NCBI GenBank assembly: GCA_949296075.1
Contig: CASFNG010000001.1
Span: forward strand, 1 to 64,000
Direction: 5' to 3'
DNA: 64,000 bases
Origin: an uncultured Parabacteroides sp.
GTDB lineage: Bacteria > Bacteroidota > Bacteroidia > Bacteroidales > Tannerellaceae
The translations under genes and the position numbers were made by a program. This document shows, in pieces, positions 1 through 8,949 of this stretch. Positions within the stretch are counted from its first letter, which is position 1. Each line of letters starts with the position of its first letter. The notes under the pieces are model-generated. The model worked only from the letters and a program-made list of their open reading frames with translations, was not told where the DNA came from and ran no database searches.

Positions 1-27
1 GCTCTGAACCAGCTGAGCTAAACGCCC
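1..27 (-). tRNA. tRNA-Val (partial, cut by window edge)
   Basis: The 27 bases are identical to the 5' end (acceptor, D-arm and start of the anticodon arm) of the two complete tRNA-Val genes that follow. The rest of the gene lies beyond the left edge. It is the most downstream visible member of a tandem array read on the minus strand. Confidence 0.9.
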
Positions 28-41
28 GGGAATATTCCCGG
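26..41. repeat. 16-bp palindrome in tRNA spacer
   Basis: CCGGGAATATTCCCGG is a perfect palindrome at the boundary between the partial tRNA and the spacer (28-63). The second spacer (139-171) carries the shorter related palindrome GGAATATTCC at 139-148 and is otherwise similar, so the tRNA-plus-spacer unit was duplicated as a whole. The hairpin could mark where the polycistronic tRNA precursor is processed; that role is inference. Confidence 0.6.
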
Positions 42-63
42 TGGGGAATCGTCTGAAAAAAAG

Positions 64-138
64 TGGGCGTTGAGGGATTCGAACCCCCGACCCTCTGCTT
101 GTAAGGCAGATGCTCTGAACCAGCTGAGCTAAACGCCC
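64..138 (-). tRNA. tRNA-Val(TAC)
   Basis: Read on the minus strand this gives a full cloverleaf: acceptor GGGCGTT paired with AACGCCC, D-arm, anticodon loop CTTACAA with anticodon TAC, and a T-arm with GGTTCGAATCC. The discriminator base is A and CCA is not encoded. The sequence matches the copy at 172-246. Confidence 0.96.
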
Positions 139-171
139 GGAATATTCCCCGTGAGAAATCGATTGAAGAGG

Positions 172-246
172 TGGGCGTTGAGGGATTCGAACCCCCGACC
201 CTCTGCTTGTAAGGCAGATGCTCTGAACCAGCTGAGCTAAACGCCC
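172..246 (-). tRNA. tRNA-Val(TAC)
   Basis: Same 75-base cloverleaf as the copy at 64-138, anticodon TAC, no encoded CCA. It is the first gene of the array after the promoter at 287-317 and is separated from the next copy by a 33-base spacer. Confidence 0.96.
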
Positions 247-286
247 CTCAATCTGTTCTCGTTCGCTTTATCTTTCTAAAGCGCTG

Positions 287-317
287 CAAAGATACGCCTT
301 TTTTCATTACCTCCAAA
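287..317 (-). promoter_or_regulatory. Promoter of the tRNA-Val array
   Basis: On the minus strand TATCTTTG (287-294) is a perfect Bacteroidota -7 box. TTTG (314-317) is the -33 box, 19 bases upstream. The box sits about 40 bases before the first tRNA and is preceded by GCG, giving GCGTATCTTTGC, which recurs upstream of rplY. Confidence 0.75.
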
Positions 318-579
318 TCTTTTCGCCAAAAAAATGAGTTTTCATGAGAAGCCCGGCGGGTGCCGGGAAAAGGCTGGCCATCTTTTCGCGGGAACACCAC
401 CGGCTTTCCGGAAAAACTTCCCCGTCTTTTCCCGGGAATGTCTCCTCCCGGGCGTGCCGTGGAGGACCATCCCCGGGGTATTGTCCCCGGAAAAGGGGGA
501 TTTAGTTAAAAATAACGCTTTCTTACCTTATATTTCAATGGAAAAGGATTAAATTCGCGACTCTACATTAAGGAAGTAT
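318..579. other. Intergenic stretch with CCCGGG dyads
   Basis: No convincing gene. The stretch is unusually GC-rich for an intergenic region and repeats short dyads: a CCCGGC/GCCGGG hairpin at 352-367, CCCGGG at 431-436 and 447-452, and CCCCGGGG at 471-478. The last 80 bases are AT-rich and must hold the purB promoter; TATATTTC at 529-536 is one mismatch from a -7 box. A purine-rich AAGGAAGT lies just before the purB start. Confidence 0.5.
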
Positions 580-1923
580 ATGGTATTATCGACACTGACT
601 GCTATTTCGCCCGTGGATGGGCGTTATCGGAATAAGGCCGGAAATCTGGCGGCTTATTTCTCTGAATATGCGCTCATCAGGTATAGGGTGCGGGTTGAGA
701 TCGAGTATTTCATCGCCTTGACGGAGTTCCTCCCGCAATTGGGTGAGCTGGACAAGGCGGACGTGAAAGAGGAGTTGAGGAAGATCTACCGGGATTTCTC
801 GGAGGCGGATGCCTCGCGGGTGAAGGAGATCGAGACCGTGACCAACCATGACGTCAAGGCCGTCGAATATTTCATCAAGGAGAAGACGGATCACCTGCTC
901 GCGGAGAAGTATCACGAGTTCATCCATTTCGGGCTGACCTCGCAGGATATTAACAACACCTCCGTCCCCTTGTCGATCAAGGAGGCGCTGGAGGAGGTCT
1001 ATTATCCGGGGATAGAGGAGCTGATCGCCACGCTGCGCAAGTACGCCGAGGAGTGGATGGGCATCCCCATGCTGGCCCGGACGCACGGGCAGCCGGCGTC
1101 ACCCACACGCTTGGGCAAGGAGGTGATGGTGTTCGTCTATCGCTTGGAGCGGCAGCTGGAGCTGCTTAAGGCCGTGCCCATATCCGCCAAGTTCGGTGGG
1201 GCGACAGGCAATTTCAACGCCCACCACGTGGCTTTCCCCGAGTACGACTGGCGCGCCTTCGGGAACAAGTTCGTGAGCGAGGTGCTTGGGTTGCGCCGGG
1301 AGGAGTGGACCACCCAGATCTCCAATTACGACAACCTGTCGGCCATCTTCGACGGGCTGAAGCGTATCGACACCATCCTGATCGACCTTTGCCGCGATTT
1401 CTGGCAATATATCTCGATGGAATATTTCAAGCAAAAGATCAAGGCGGGCGAGATCGGCTCGTCGGCCATGCCGCATAAGGTGAACCCGATCGACTTCGAG
1501 AACGCCGAGGGGAACTTAGGGCTCGCCAACGCGATCTTGGAGCATCTCTCCGCGAAGCTGCCGGTATCGCGCTTGCAAAGGGACTTGACCGACTCTACCG
1601 TGCTTCGCAACGTGGGCGTGCCCCTTGCGCATATCGAGATCGCCTTCAAGAGCCTCGCTAAGGGCTTGGGCAAGCTCCTTCTCAACGAGAGCGCCCTGAG
1701 CCGCGATCTCGACAACTGCTGGGCGGTGGTGGCCGAGGGTATCCAGACAGTCCTGAGAAGGGAGGGCTACCCGAAACCTTACGAGGCGCTGAAGGCCCTG
1801 ACACGGACCAACCAGGCGGTTACGGAGGGCTCTATCCGCGAGTTTATCGACACGTTAAACGTCAGCGATCGGATCAAGGATGAATTACGGGCGATCACGC
1901 CTCATAATTATACGGGAATTTAG
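580..1923 (+). CDS. purB: Adenylosuccinate lyase
   Basis: PurB acts twice in purine synthesis: it splits SAICAR to AICAR plus fumarate, and adenylosuccinate to AMP plus fumarate. The 447-residue protein has the length of the longer, E. coli-like form. It carries the fumarase/aspartase superfamily signature SSAMPHKVNP near residues 292-301, in the loop holding the catalytic serine, and an upstream THGQPASPT motif. The ATG follows AAGGAAGT at good spacing. It is followed by an rRNA pseudouridine synthase and asnS on the same strand. Nothing suggests damage. Confidence 0.97.
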   Translation: MVLSTLTAISPVDGRYRNKAGNLAAYFSEYALIRYRVRVEIEYFIALTEFLPQLGELDKADVKEELRKIYRDFSEADASRVKEIETVTNHDVKAVEYFIKEKTDHLLAEKYHEFIHFGLTSQDINNTSVPLSIKEALEEVYYPGIEELIATLRKYAEEWMGIPMLARTHGQPASPTRLGKEVMVFVYRLERQLELLKAVPISAKFGGATGNFNAHHVAFPEYDWRAFGNKFVSEVLGLRREEWTTQISNYDNLSAIFDGLKRIDTILIDLCRDFWQYISMEYFKQKIKAGEIGSSAMPHKVNPIDFENAEGNLGLANAILEHLSAKLPVSRLQRDLTDSTVLRNVGVPLAHIEIAFKSLAKGLGKLLLNESALSRDLDNCWAVVAEGIQTVLRREGYPKPYEALKALTRTNQAVTEGSIREFIDTLNVSDRIKDELRAITPHNYTGI

Positions 1924-1982
1924 TGATAATAGGGGTAGCCGTGAGGCTACCAAGTTTTTAACCATTGTTTAATTTACGACAA

Positions 1983-3407
1983 ATGAGTACAGAAGAAAGA
2001 GAGGAATCTCAACAACAACCGCGTCCAAAAAGAGTGATACCAAGTATCAGACGGGAAAACACAGATCAAGAAAACGAGAGAAGACCTTACAATCAGGGAT
2101 ATAGTAGACCTGAAGGTAACTATGAACGCAGACCTTACAGGTCTTATGGGGAGAGCGGCAGACCGGCGTACGGCGAGCCTCGTCCCAGTCGCCCCCGCAC
2201 GTATGACAATAATCGCGAGGGGGGCTACGGCAATCGCCCCGCTTACGGCAACAACCGTCCCGCCTACGGGAATCGTGAGGGAGGCTATGGCAACCGTCCC
2301 TCTTACGGGCAGAATCGTCCGTCGTACGGCAACCGCGAGGGCGGGCAGTACTATCGCCCGTCGCGCCCGAGCTACGAGGGCCCGGCAAAGGCTTACTCAG
2401 CTACTCCCACGGGTGAGGGAGCTCCCGCGGAAGGGGTGAAGAAAAGACGTCCGAGAGTGGGCGACTCCCGTATGGACTACGGCGAGCCGAGGATGGGAGG
2501 CGGATACGCTCCGCGCCGTCCGTATGGCAACGACAACCCGTACGGGCAGAACCGTCCGGGAGGTGGCTATGGCAATAACCGTCGTCCGGCGGCAGGTAAC
2601 CGTCGCCCGGGAGGGCCGCAACGTCCGCAAGGCAATCGCATACAACGTCCGAAGCAAGTGAAATACAAGGAGGTGCTGGCGGATCCGAACGAGCCGATCC
2701 GGTTGAACAAATTCCTTTCCAACGCGGGCGTATGCTCACGCCGGGAGGCTGACGAGTTCATCCAGAAAGGTGCCGTGAAGGTGAACGGTGAGGTAATCAC
2801 CGAGCTGGGTACCAAGATCACCCGGCAGGACGCTGTCACCTTCAACGACAAGCCGGTGCAGATCGAGAGCAAGGTATATATCGTGCTCAATAAGCCGAAG
2901 AATTGCGTGACCACCTCCGACGACCCGCAAGAGCGCCTGACCGTTATGGATTTAGTGAAGAACGCTTGCCAAGAGCGTATCTATCCCGTGGGAAGGCTCG
3001 ACCGTAACACCACCGGAGTCTTGTTGCTCACGAACGATGGCGACCTGGCCTCGAAGCTGACGCACCCGTCGTTCAAGAAAAAGAAGATCTACCATGTATG
3101 GCTCGACAAGAACGTCTCCGTGGAGGATATGGAGAAGATCGCCAATGGCATGGAGTTGGAGGATGGCGAGATCCACGCTGACGCGATCAGCTATGCCAGC
3201 GAGACCGACAAGAGCCAGGTAGGTATCGAGATCCATTCCGGGCGTAACCGTATCGTGCGCCGTATCTTTGAGTCGTTGGGCTACCATGTCACGAAGCTGG
3301 ATCGCGTCTATTTCGCGGGCCTGACCAAGAAGAACCTCGCGCGCGGCAAGTGGCGCTACCTGAATGAGAGAGAGGTGAACGCTCTCCGTATGGGAGCATT
3401 CGAATAA
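1983..3407 (+). CDS. rluB: RluB-type 23S rRNA pseudouridine synthase with long low-complexity N-terminus
   Basis: This enzyme family isomerises a uridine of 23S rRNA to pseudouridine. An S4 RNA-binding domain starts near residue 237 (RLNKFLSNAGVCSRREADEF) and is followed by the synthase domain with GRLDRNTTG near residue 336, whose Asp is the catalytic residue. The first roughly 225 residues are low complexity, with repeated YGNR, REGGYGN and RPSYG units rich in Gly, Tyr, Arg, Asn and Pro. I chose the ATG at 1983 over an in-frame TTG at 1965. Bacteroidota homologues often carry such extensions; a role in RNA binding or self-association is inference. The asnS gene starts 11 bases after the stop. 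Confidence 0.88.
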   Translation: MSTEEREESQQQPRPKRVIPSIRRENTDQENERRPYNQGYSRPEGNYERRPYRSYGESGRPAYGEPRPSRPRTYDNNREGGYGNRPAYGNNRPAYGNREGGYGNRPSYGQNRPSYGNREGGQYYRPSRPSYEGPAKAYSATPTGEGAPAEGVKKRRPRVGDSRMDYGEPRMGGGYAPRRPYGNDNPYGQNRPGGGYGNNRRPAAGNRRPGGPQRPQGNRIQRPKQVKYKEVLADPNEPIRLNKFLSNAGVCSRREADEFIQKGAVKVNGEVITELGTKITRQDAVTFNDKPVQIESKVYIVLNKPKNCVTTSDDPQERLTVMDLVKNACQERIYPVGRLDRNTTGVLLLTNDGDLASKLTHPSFKKKKIYHVWLDKNVSVEDMEKIANGMELEDGEIHADAISYASETDKSQVGIEIHSGRNRIVRRIFESLGYHVTKLDRVYFAGLTKKNLARGKWRYLNEREVNALRMGAFE

Positions 3408-3417
3408 TAAATGAACA

Positions 3418-4830
3418 ATGCAGATGGAAACAATTAAACGGACTAAAATTGTAGATGTGCTGAAAAGTGAAGCTTTCGGCACTACCGTGAACGTGAAAGG
3501 GTGGGTGCGTACCCGCCGGGGTAGCAAACAGGTGAACTTTATCGCCTTGAACGACGGTTCTACAATAAATAATGTTCAGGTCGTTGTGGATGTGGATAAG
3601 CTGGGCGACGAGTTCTTGAAGCCGATCACCACGGGGGCGAGCCTCAGCGTGAACGGGATCTTGACCAAGTCGCAGGGCAAGGGGCAGAACGTGGAGATAC
3701 AGGCTACCGAGATCGAGATCTACGGTACCGCCGATCCGGCCGTTTATCCGCTGCAAAAGAAGGGGCATTCGATGGAGTTCTTGCGGGAGATCGCGCATCT
3801 GCGCCCCCGGACGAACACCTTTGGCGCTATCTTCCGGATCCGGCACAACATGGCTTACGCTATCCATAAGTTCTTCCATGAGAGAGGGTTCTTCTATTTC
3901 CATACGCCCATCATCACGGCTTCCGATTGCGAGGGAGCCGGACAGATGTTCCAGGTGACAACCCTTAATCTGTACGACCTGAAGAAAGATGAGCGAGGCT
4001 CGATCATTTACGACAATGATTTCTTCGGTAAGCAAGCCAGTTTAACGGTTTCCGGGCAGTTGGAGGGCGAGTTGGCCGCGACCGCGTTAGGACAGATCTA
4101 TACGTTCGGGCCTACGTTCCGTGCCGAGAACTCCAATACGCCGCGTCATTTGGCGGAGTTCTGGATGATCGAGCCGGAGGTGGCGTTCAACGACATCACG
4201 GATAACATGGAGCTGGCGGAAGAGTTTATCAAGTACTGCGTACGCTGGGCCTTGGACAACTGTATGGACGACATCAAGTTCCTCAACGATATGTTCGACA
4301 AGGAGCTGATCGCCCGCTTGGAAGGCGTCTTAAAGGATTCTTTCGTGCGACTTTCCTATACGGAAGGGATCAAGATCCTTGAGGGGGCGGTAGCGAAAGG
4401 GCATAAGTTCGAGTTCCCTGTATATTGGGGTGTGGACTTGGCTTCGGAGCATGAGCGCTTCTTGGTGGAAGACCACTTCAAGCGTCCGGTTATCTTGACG
4501 GACTACCCGAAAGAGATCAAGGCTTTCTACATGAAGCAGAACGAGGATGGCAAGACGGTCCGTGCGATGGACGTGCTTTTCCCGAAGATCGGCGAGATCA
4601 TCGGGGGATCCGAGCGTGAGGCCGACTATGATAAGTTGCTGGCACGCATCCAGGAACTGCATATCCCGATGAAGGATATGTGGTGGTACTTGGATACGCG
4701 GCGCTTTGGCACGGTACCTCATTCAGGGTTCGGGCTGGGCTTTGAGCGGCTGTTGCTGTTCGTGACCGGCATGACGAATATCCGCGACGTGATTCCTTTC
4801 CCGCGGACTCCGAACAACGCTGAGTTCTAA
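3418..4830 (+). CDS. asnS: Asparagine--tRNA ligase
   Basis: AsnRS charges tRNA-Asn with asparagine. The N-terminal OB-fold anticodon-binding domain (about residues 15-110; VKGWVRTRR) precedes the class II catalytic core. Motif 2 is [21 protein letters not shown] and motif 3 is [15 protein letters not shown] near the C-terminus. At 470 residues it has normal length. ATGs at 3418 and 3424 are both possible starts. It is followed by a strong terminator and, convergently, by an Lrp/AsnC-family regulator. Confidence 0.97.
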   Translation: MQMETIKRTKIVDVLKSEAFGTTVNVKGWVRTRRGSKQVNFIALNDGSTINNVQVVVDVDKLGDEFLKPITTGASLSVNGILTKSQGKGQNVEIQATEIEIYGTADPAVYPLQKKGHSMEFLREIAHLRPRTNTFGAIFRIRHNMAYAIHKFFHERGFFYFHTPIITASDCEGAGQMFQVTTLNLYDLKKDERGSIIYDNDFFGKQASLTVSGQLEGELAATALGQIYTFGPTFRAENSNTPRHLAEFWMIEPEVAFNDITDNMELAEEFIKYCVRWALDNCMDDIKFLNDMFDKELIARLEGVLKDSFVRLSYTEGIKILEGAVAKGHKFEFPVYWGVDLASEHERFLVEDHFKRPVILTDYPKEIKAFYMKQNEDGKTVRAMDVLFPKIGEIIGGSEREADYDKLLARIQELHIPMKDMWWYLDTRRFGTVPHSGFGLGFERLLLFVTGMTNIRDVIPFPRTPNNAEF

Positions 4831-4856
4831 GAGACGTTAATGATCATGATAAACGA

Positions 4857-4896
4857 AAGACCCGCGTCGGCTTAGCCGGATCGCGGGTCTTTTTAT
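4857..4896 (+). terminator. Terminator between asnS and the Lrp-type gene
   Basis: AAAGACCCGCG pairs with CGCGGGTCTTT around a short CG-rich loop and is followed by T residues. The A-rich 5' flank makes it usable from both strands, which suits the two convergent genes. Confidence 0.85.
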
Positions 4897-4916
4897 GTCT
4901 GTTCGTGCCTTCTTTA

Positions 4917-5396
4917 TCAATATTCTTCCTCATCCTCTAAATCGATCGGGAGTTGCTTCTTGAACGCCTCCTTGAAGGAAATGATCGATTCGGTGCGAGC
5001 TAAGCCAAGAGGCTGCAGCTTGTTGTGGATGATACTCAGCAGATGTTTGTTGTTTTTCGCGTATATCTTGATGAACAGGTCGTATTGCCCTGTCGTATAG
5101 TGGCATTCCACCACTTCCGGTATTTTAGATAACGCTTCGGTCACGCTGGAGAATTGTCCGGGTGAGTTGAGGAACAAACCCATATACGCACAAGTCTCGT
5201 AGCCTACCATTGTGTTATCCACGATGAATTCTGAGCCCTTGATTACCCCAAGGTTCGTCAGCTTCTGGATCCGTTGGTGGATCGCCGCTCCCGATACGTT
5301 GCACTCCCTCGCCACCTCAAGGAAAGGCATACGGGCGTTTCCGATGATTAATTTGAGGATTTTCTTGTCCAGTTCATCTAATTGATGATGTGCCAT
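4917..5396 (-). CDS. Lrp/AsnC family transcriptional regulator
   Basis: The 159-residue protein has the family layout: an N-terminal winged helix-turn-helix (LDELDKKILKLIIGNARMPFLEVA, then the recognition segment VSGAAIHQRIQKL) and a C-terminal RAM ligand-binding/oligomerisation domain (about residues 70-145, with VVECHYTTGQYDL). Such proteins sense amino acids and control amino-acid metabolism. It lies convergent to asnS, which hints at asparagine or a related effector, but no operator was identified. The C-terminus is acidic (DLEDEEEY). Confidence 0.9.
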   Translation of the reverse strand: MAHHQLDELDKKILKLIIGNARMPFLEVARECNVSGAAIHQRIQKLTNLGVIKGSEFIVDNTMVGYETCAYMGLFLNSPGQFSSVTEALSKIPEVVECHYTTGQYDLFIKIYAKNNKHLLSIIHNKLQPLGLARTESIISFKEAFKKQLPIDLEDEEEY

Positions 5397-5447
5397 ATAT
5401 TCGCTATATTTGTATAACTGTTAGATTGATCTCTTTCAATTTGAACG

Positions 5448-5455
5448 CAAATATA
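5448..5455 (-). promoter_or_regulatory. -7 box of the Lrp-type gene
   Basis: TATATTTG on the minus strand matches TAnnTTTG and sits about 52 bases before the start codon. No clear TTTG -33 box is visible. Confidence 0.5.
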
Positions 5456-5543
5456 AAAATAATCTTATGATCGCCTACGGATCGAAAGATATTATTTTGA
5501 TTTCGTAAGCGATCTTTGTCTAATTCTTAATTTTTTTCTTTTG

Positions 5544-6101
5544 ATGAGCGAAGATCAAGTTACAATCAGTAAGCCGTTGCGTCGTGCGGATGATCCCTTG
5601 TTGGATCAAGTGGAAAAGACTTATACCGGATCGTTCCCCGAGGAGGAGCGCCGGGATTTCTCGTTGGTCCGGGAGTTGGTGGAGGCGGATCCCCGCTTTG
5701 AGTTGTATGTCCTCTCACGTGATGGAAAGTATGTGGGGTTCCTTACGGGATGGCAGTTCGATGGATTCGTGTACGCGGAGCATTTCGCGATCGATCCATC
5801 CGCGCGTAATGGGGGGATTGGGGCGAAAGCGATGCGGCTTTTCCTCGCCCTTCACGACGATCCGGTCGTGCTGGAGGTAGAACTTCCCGAAGACGAGATG
5901 AGCCGCCGGCGTATCGGTTTTTATGAGCGGTTGGGCTTCACGTTGGATCACCACGTCTATTTCCAGCCACCCTACCGTGCGGGAGAAAAGGGGTTGGAGA
6001 TGCGTCTGATGGCACATGGCGCCCTGGATCTGGATCGTTCGTTCGATAAGGTCAAGGCGATCATCCACCGGAACGTGTATGGGGTAAACAATCCCAGCTA
6101 A
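5544..6101 (+). CDS. GNAT family N-acetyltransferase
   Basis: Members transfer an acetyl group from acetyl-CoA to an amine or other acceptor; the substrate here is unknown. The acetyl-CoA binding motif A is seen as IDPSARNGGIGAKAMRLF (about residues 87-104), preceded by a beta-strand with YAEHFAI and followed by FYERLGF (motif B). I start at the ATG at 5544; a TTG one codon earlier is in frame. The roughly 40 residues after the core (from about 145) look like a family-specific tail. It is monocistronic and ends at a strong hairpin. Confidence 0.8.
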   Translation: MSEDQVTISKPLRRADDPLLDQVEKTYTGSFPEEERRDFSLVRELVEADPRFELYVLSRDGKYVGFLTGWQFDGFVYAEHFAIDPSARNGGIGAKAMRLFLALHDDPVVLEVELPEDEMSRRRIGFYERLGFTLDHHVYFQPPYRAGEKGLEMRLMAHGALDLDRSFDKVKAIIHRNVYGVNNPS

Positions 6102-6128
6102 GGTTCGGGCGGAATCTCCGCGATATAA

Positions 6129-6175
6129 GGAGGCGGCTGTCTCTCTACCTAACCAAGGAGAGGCAGCCGCCTTTA
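6129..6175 (+). terminator. Terminator after the GNAT gene
   Basis: GGCGGCTGTCTCTC pairs with GAGAGGCAGCCGCC (one G-T pair) around a 12-base loop and is followed by TTTAT. It separates the GNAT gene from the convergent cmk. Confidence 0.85.
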
Positions 6176-6214
6176 TGTTTGAGGTTGATCACGCCTTGTC
6201 CGCGGCGACCGGTC

Positions 6215-6916
6215 TCATTGACCCGCGACCCGGTGGTATTGCTCTAACAGCCAAGCCTGCTGCTCCGCGATACTGAGGTGGGAGTTGTCGAGCACCAATG
6301 CGTCGTCGGCCTGCCGTAAGGGGCTCTCGGCTCGGGTAGAGTCGATATGGTCTCGTTTGCGCACGTTCGCCAGCACCTCCTCGTAAGAGGCAGCTATACC
6401 CTTCGCCTCCAGCTCCTCTAACCGTCTGCGTGCCCGTACCTCCGGCGAGGCGGTGACAAAGATCTTCAATTCCGCGTCGGGGAATACCACGGTACCGATG
6501 TCGCGGCCATCCATCACCACGCCTTTCTCCCGACCCATCTCCTGTTGTTTCGCGACCAAGGCACGGCGTACGAATCCCAATGCCGCCACGGGGCTTACCT
6601 TGTCCGCCACCTCCATGCCCCGGATCTCTTGCTCCACGTTCTCTCCGTTGAGGTAGGTGTCGGGGCGTCCTGTCCGCGGGTTGGGGCGGAAGGAGATCTC
6701 TATCTTGCCGATCGCCTCGCGGAGCGCGTCGGTCCGTATGTTGTCGCCATCAAACAGCCCGTTGCGCAGGCAATAAAGAGTCACCGCGCGGTACATGGCT
6801 CCGGTATCGATATAGGTATAGCCGATCGCCCGCGCCAGATCCTTCGCCATCGTGCTTTTCCCGCTGGAGGAGTGCCCGTCGATAGCGATCACTATTCTTT
6901 TCTTTTTCTCGTCCAT
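6215..6916 (-). CDS. cmk: Cytidylate kinase
   Basis: Cmk phosphorylates CMP and dCMP with ATP. The P-loop GHSSSGKST is at residues 14-22. The family motifs [12 protein letters not shown] and [21 protein letters not shown] (CMP contact and core) are present, and the [15 protein letters not shown] lid region follows. Length (233) is normal. It lies 43 bases downstream of porQ on the same strand and is probably cotranscribed with it; the same neighbourhood is known in Porphyromonas. Confidence 0.96.
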   Translation of the reverse strand: MDEKKKRIVIAIDGHSSSGKSTMAKDLARAIGYTYIDTGAMYRAVTLYCLRNGLFDGDNIRTDALREAIGKIEISFRPNPRTGRPDTYLNGENVEQEIRGMEVADKVSPVAALGFVRRALVAKQQEMGREKGVVMDGRDIGTVVFPDAELKIFVTASPEVRARRRLEELEAKGIAASYEEVLANVRKRDHIDSTRAESPLRQADDALVLDNSHLSIAEQQAWLLEQYHRVAGQ

Positions 6917-6959
6917 ATATATAATTAATGTATAAGTAATCGGTCGGAAACCTCCCTGT

Positions 6960-7958
6960 CTATCGGAAATCCGCGATCGCCGCGGATACGCTTACCATCA
7001 TCGAGAGGGCGGATGGATGATACTTCGCGAGCGAGAAGCCGATGTCGAACATCTTGATGCGCACGCCCGCCCCGGCGGAAAATCCGGCGAACCCGTTCCC
7101 TCCCCGCAGCTTCATGTCCATATGGCTCTTCGGGTTGAAACCCACGCCCACCCAGAAATTCTCGGACGGCACGAAATCCACGCCGAAGATCAGGTGCTTG
7201 GCGAAGGCCTTCATGAAGGAATCCCCGTCGTACTCGCCGTCGGCCTCCTCCACGTAGTCGAACTTCCAGCGGTTCAGGTGCCAAGCCGTGATCGAGAGGC
7301 GGAGCGGCGCGTTCTTGAGCTTCTGGCTGATCCCGAGCTGGATGTCCCAGGGCATTTTCTGGCGATCGTCCTCGTAAGGCTTCAGCTGCGCCCCGATATT
7401 CTTCAGCGCGAAGCCGAAGGATAGTCCCTTCTCCGAGTTATAATAGCTCAGGCCCGCGTCCACGCATAACCCGATCGAGGAGTAGTCCGCCAGCCCTGAA
7501 TAGAGGAATTTTATCGACAATCCCGCGCGCCAGCGCTCATTCAAGTCGCGGGCGTAGAACCCCTGCACGCTGATGTCCTTGGCCGACAAGGTAGCCCCCG
7601 TGACAGATTGGTCGGGCAGCGTTTCCCGGATCGTCCCGTAGGCGAGAAACGATGCACCCACGCCCCATGCCGCCCGCTCTCCCCGAGCTTTCGTGAAGAG
7701 CGCGCTGCCGGCGTTGATGTCGGATATATAATTCAAGTAGTTCAGGTTCACCATCCCATCCATCTCAGGGCCCAGCAAGGCCGGGTTATGGAAGATCAGC
7801 GCCGGGTCGCTCTCCACCAAAGAGACCGTATGTCCGCCCAATGCGTTGGCGCGGGTAGAGGACGGCAGCCTCAGGAACGAGAACACCTCGTCGCCGCTTT
7901 GTGCCAGAAGAGGTAGGGAGAATGCCCATAGGAGCAGTATAAAGATCGTATTTCTCAT
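6960..7958 (-). CDS. porQ: Type IX secretion system protein PorQ
   Basis: PorQ is an outer-membrane beta-barrel protein of the type IX secretion attachment machinery (with PorU, PorV and PorZ). The 332-residue product has a signal peptide ([20 protein letters not shown]) and the PorV/PorQ-family start [21 protein letters not shown] with [13 protein letters not shown], then barrel-like strands to the end. I start at the ATG at 7958: an in-frame TTG at 7982 overlaps the -7 box at 7980-7987, so it cannot be used from that promoter. The cmk gene follows. A possible cargo protein is encoded at 44914-46584. Confidence 0.88.
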   Translation of the reverse strand: MRNTIFILLLWAFSLPLLAQSGDEVFSFLRLPSSTRANALGGHTVSLVESDPALIFHNPALLGPEMDGMVNLNYLNYISDINAGSALFTKARGERAAWGVGASFLAYGTIRETLPDQSVTGATLSAKDISVQGFYARDLNERWRAGLSIKFLYSGLADYSSIGLCVDAGLSYYNSEKGLSFGFALKNIGAQLKPYEDDRQKMPWDIQLGISQKLKNAPLRLSITAWHLNRWKFDYVEEADGEYDGDSFMKAFAKHLIFGVDFVPSENFWVGVGFNPKSHMDMKLRGGNGFAGFSAGAGVRIKMFDIGFSLAKYHPSALSMMVSVSAAIADFR

Positions 7959-7979
7959 ATTTCTCTCAAAAAAGTCGCC

Positions 7980-7987
7980 CAAAGATA
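7980..7987 (-). promoter_or_regulatory. -7 box of porQ-cmk
   Basis: TATCTTTG on the minus strand is a perfect -7 box 22 bases before the porQ ATG, and it decides that start. No clear -33 box is seen. Confidence 0.6.
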
Positions 7988-8097
7988 CAAGATTTTGGAA
8001 AAAAGTTTTTTACTTTACACCCGCAAATCTCAGAAATGCGGATTTCCTACTTTTACAAACGGGAAAAAGGAGAAAAAGGTATATCCTCCCGAGTTTT

Positions 8098-8129
8098 TTT
8101 GAAACCTTTGGGAATATTTCGTAATTTCG
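8098..8129 (+). promoter_or_regulatory. Promoter of tonB
   Basis: TTTG (8098-8101) is followed 20 bases later by TAATTTCG (8122-8129), one mismatch from TAnnTTTG. The implied 5' leader is about 35 bases. Confidence 0.5.
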
Positions 8130-8169
8130 CGAGGAAGGAAGTGAAAAACACTCTTTAATAAAAATAAGT

Positions 8170-8862
8170 ATGGAAGTAAAAAAATCACCGAAAGCGGACC
8201 TTGAGAAAGGCAAAGGCCTCAGTCTCTTGATGGGATTGGTAGTAGGTCTGGCCGTTATGTTCGTGGGGTTTGAATGGACTACCCGCGACGTCATGGTCGT
8301 TCAGGCAAGCGAGGGTGTAGCGGACATCATCGCTGAGGAAGAAGTGGAAATCACGAGATCGGAGAATACGCCTCCGCCACCACCTCCTCCAGCGGCACCC
8401 GTAGTGACAGAGGTATTGAACGTCGTTGACGACGATGTCGAGTTGGAACAACAGGATATCTTGACCTCAGAAGATAGCCAGCAAGAGGCTCAGGTAGCTG
8501 TCTACACTCCGCCAGCAGTAGAGGAGGAGGAAGAGGAGGCTGCCCAGACGATCTTTACGGTCGTTGAGGAGATGCCGGAATTCCCGGGAGGCCAGGCCGA
8601 GTTGCTGAAATACCTCGCTAAATCCATCAAGTATCCGGTGATCGCGCAGGAGAACGGCGTGCAAGGTCGTGTAGTTTGCTCCTTCGTGGTGAACCGGGAC
8701 GGCTCTATCGTTGATGCCGAGGTAGTACGTGGTGTGGATCCTTCCTTGGACAAGGAGGCTCTCCGTGTGATCACGACCATGCCGAAGTGGAAACCGGGTA
8801 AGCAACGCGGTAAACCAGTGCGTGTGAAATATACCGTACCTGTTACCTTCAGATTGCAATAA
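8170..8862 (+). CDS. tonB: Energy transducer TonB
   Basis: TonB carries the inner-membrane proton-motive force across the periplasm to outer-membrane receptors. The 230-residue protein has a short cytoplasmic N-terminus, a transmembrane helix at about residues 17-37, a periplasmic Pro/Glu-rich spacer (PPPPPPPAAP and a run of Glu), and a C-terminal TonB domain (about 145-230) with MPEFPGG, YPVIAQENGVQGRV and MPKWKPGKQRGKPV. The partners ExbB and ExbD are encoded about 2-5 kb downstream. It is monocistronic between its own promoter and a terminator. Confidence 0.95.
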   Translation: MEVKKSPKADLEKGKGLSLLMGLVVGLAVMFVGFEWTTRDVMVVQASEGVADIIAEEEVEITRSENTPPPPPPPAAPVVTEVLNVVDDDVELEQQDILTSEDSQQEAQVAVYTPPAVEEEEEEAAQTIFTVVEEMPEFPGGQAELLKYLAKSIKYPVIAQENGVQGRVVCSFVVNRDGSIVDAEVVRGVDPSLDKEALRVITTMPKWKPGKQRGKPVRVKYTVPVTFRLQ

Positions 8863-8881
8863 GCATCAAGCATAATTCAGG

Positions 8882-8914
8882 AAAAAGGCTGCTGTCAGGG
8901 CAGCCTTTTTTATA
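8882..8914 (+). terminator. Terminator after tonB
   Basis: AAAAAGGCTGC pairs with GCAGCCTTTTT around a 7-base loop; a T-run completes it. Confidence 0.85.
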
Positions 8915-8949
8915 TATGACCCTATATATCTTTTAAATCCGAGAAAATC

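Noticed and set aside
334-552. 72-codon open frame upstream of purB
   Set aside because: It runs through the CCCGGG dyads, has no ribosome binding site and an odd Pro/Gly/Arg composition; it looks like chance.
2200-2660. Regular short repeats that could be taken for a CRISPR or VNTR array
   Set aside because: The repeats are in frame and encode the Gly/Tyr/Arg/Asn-rich region; there are no spacers of equal length and no cas genes.
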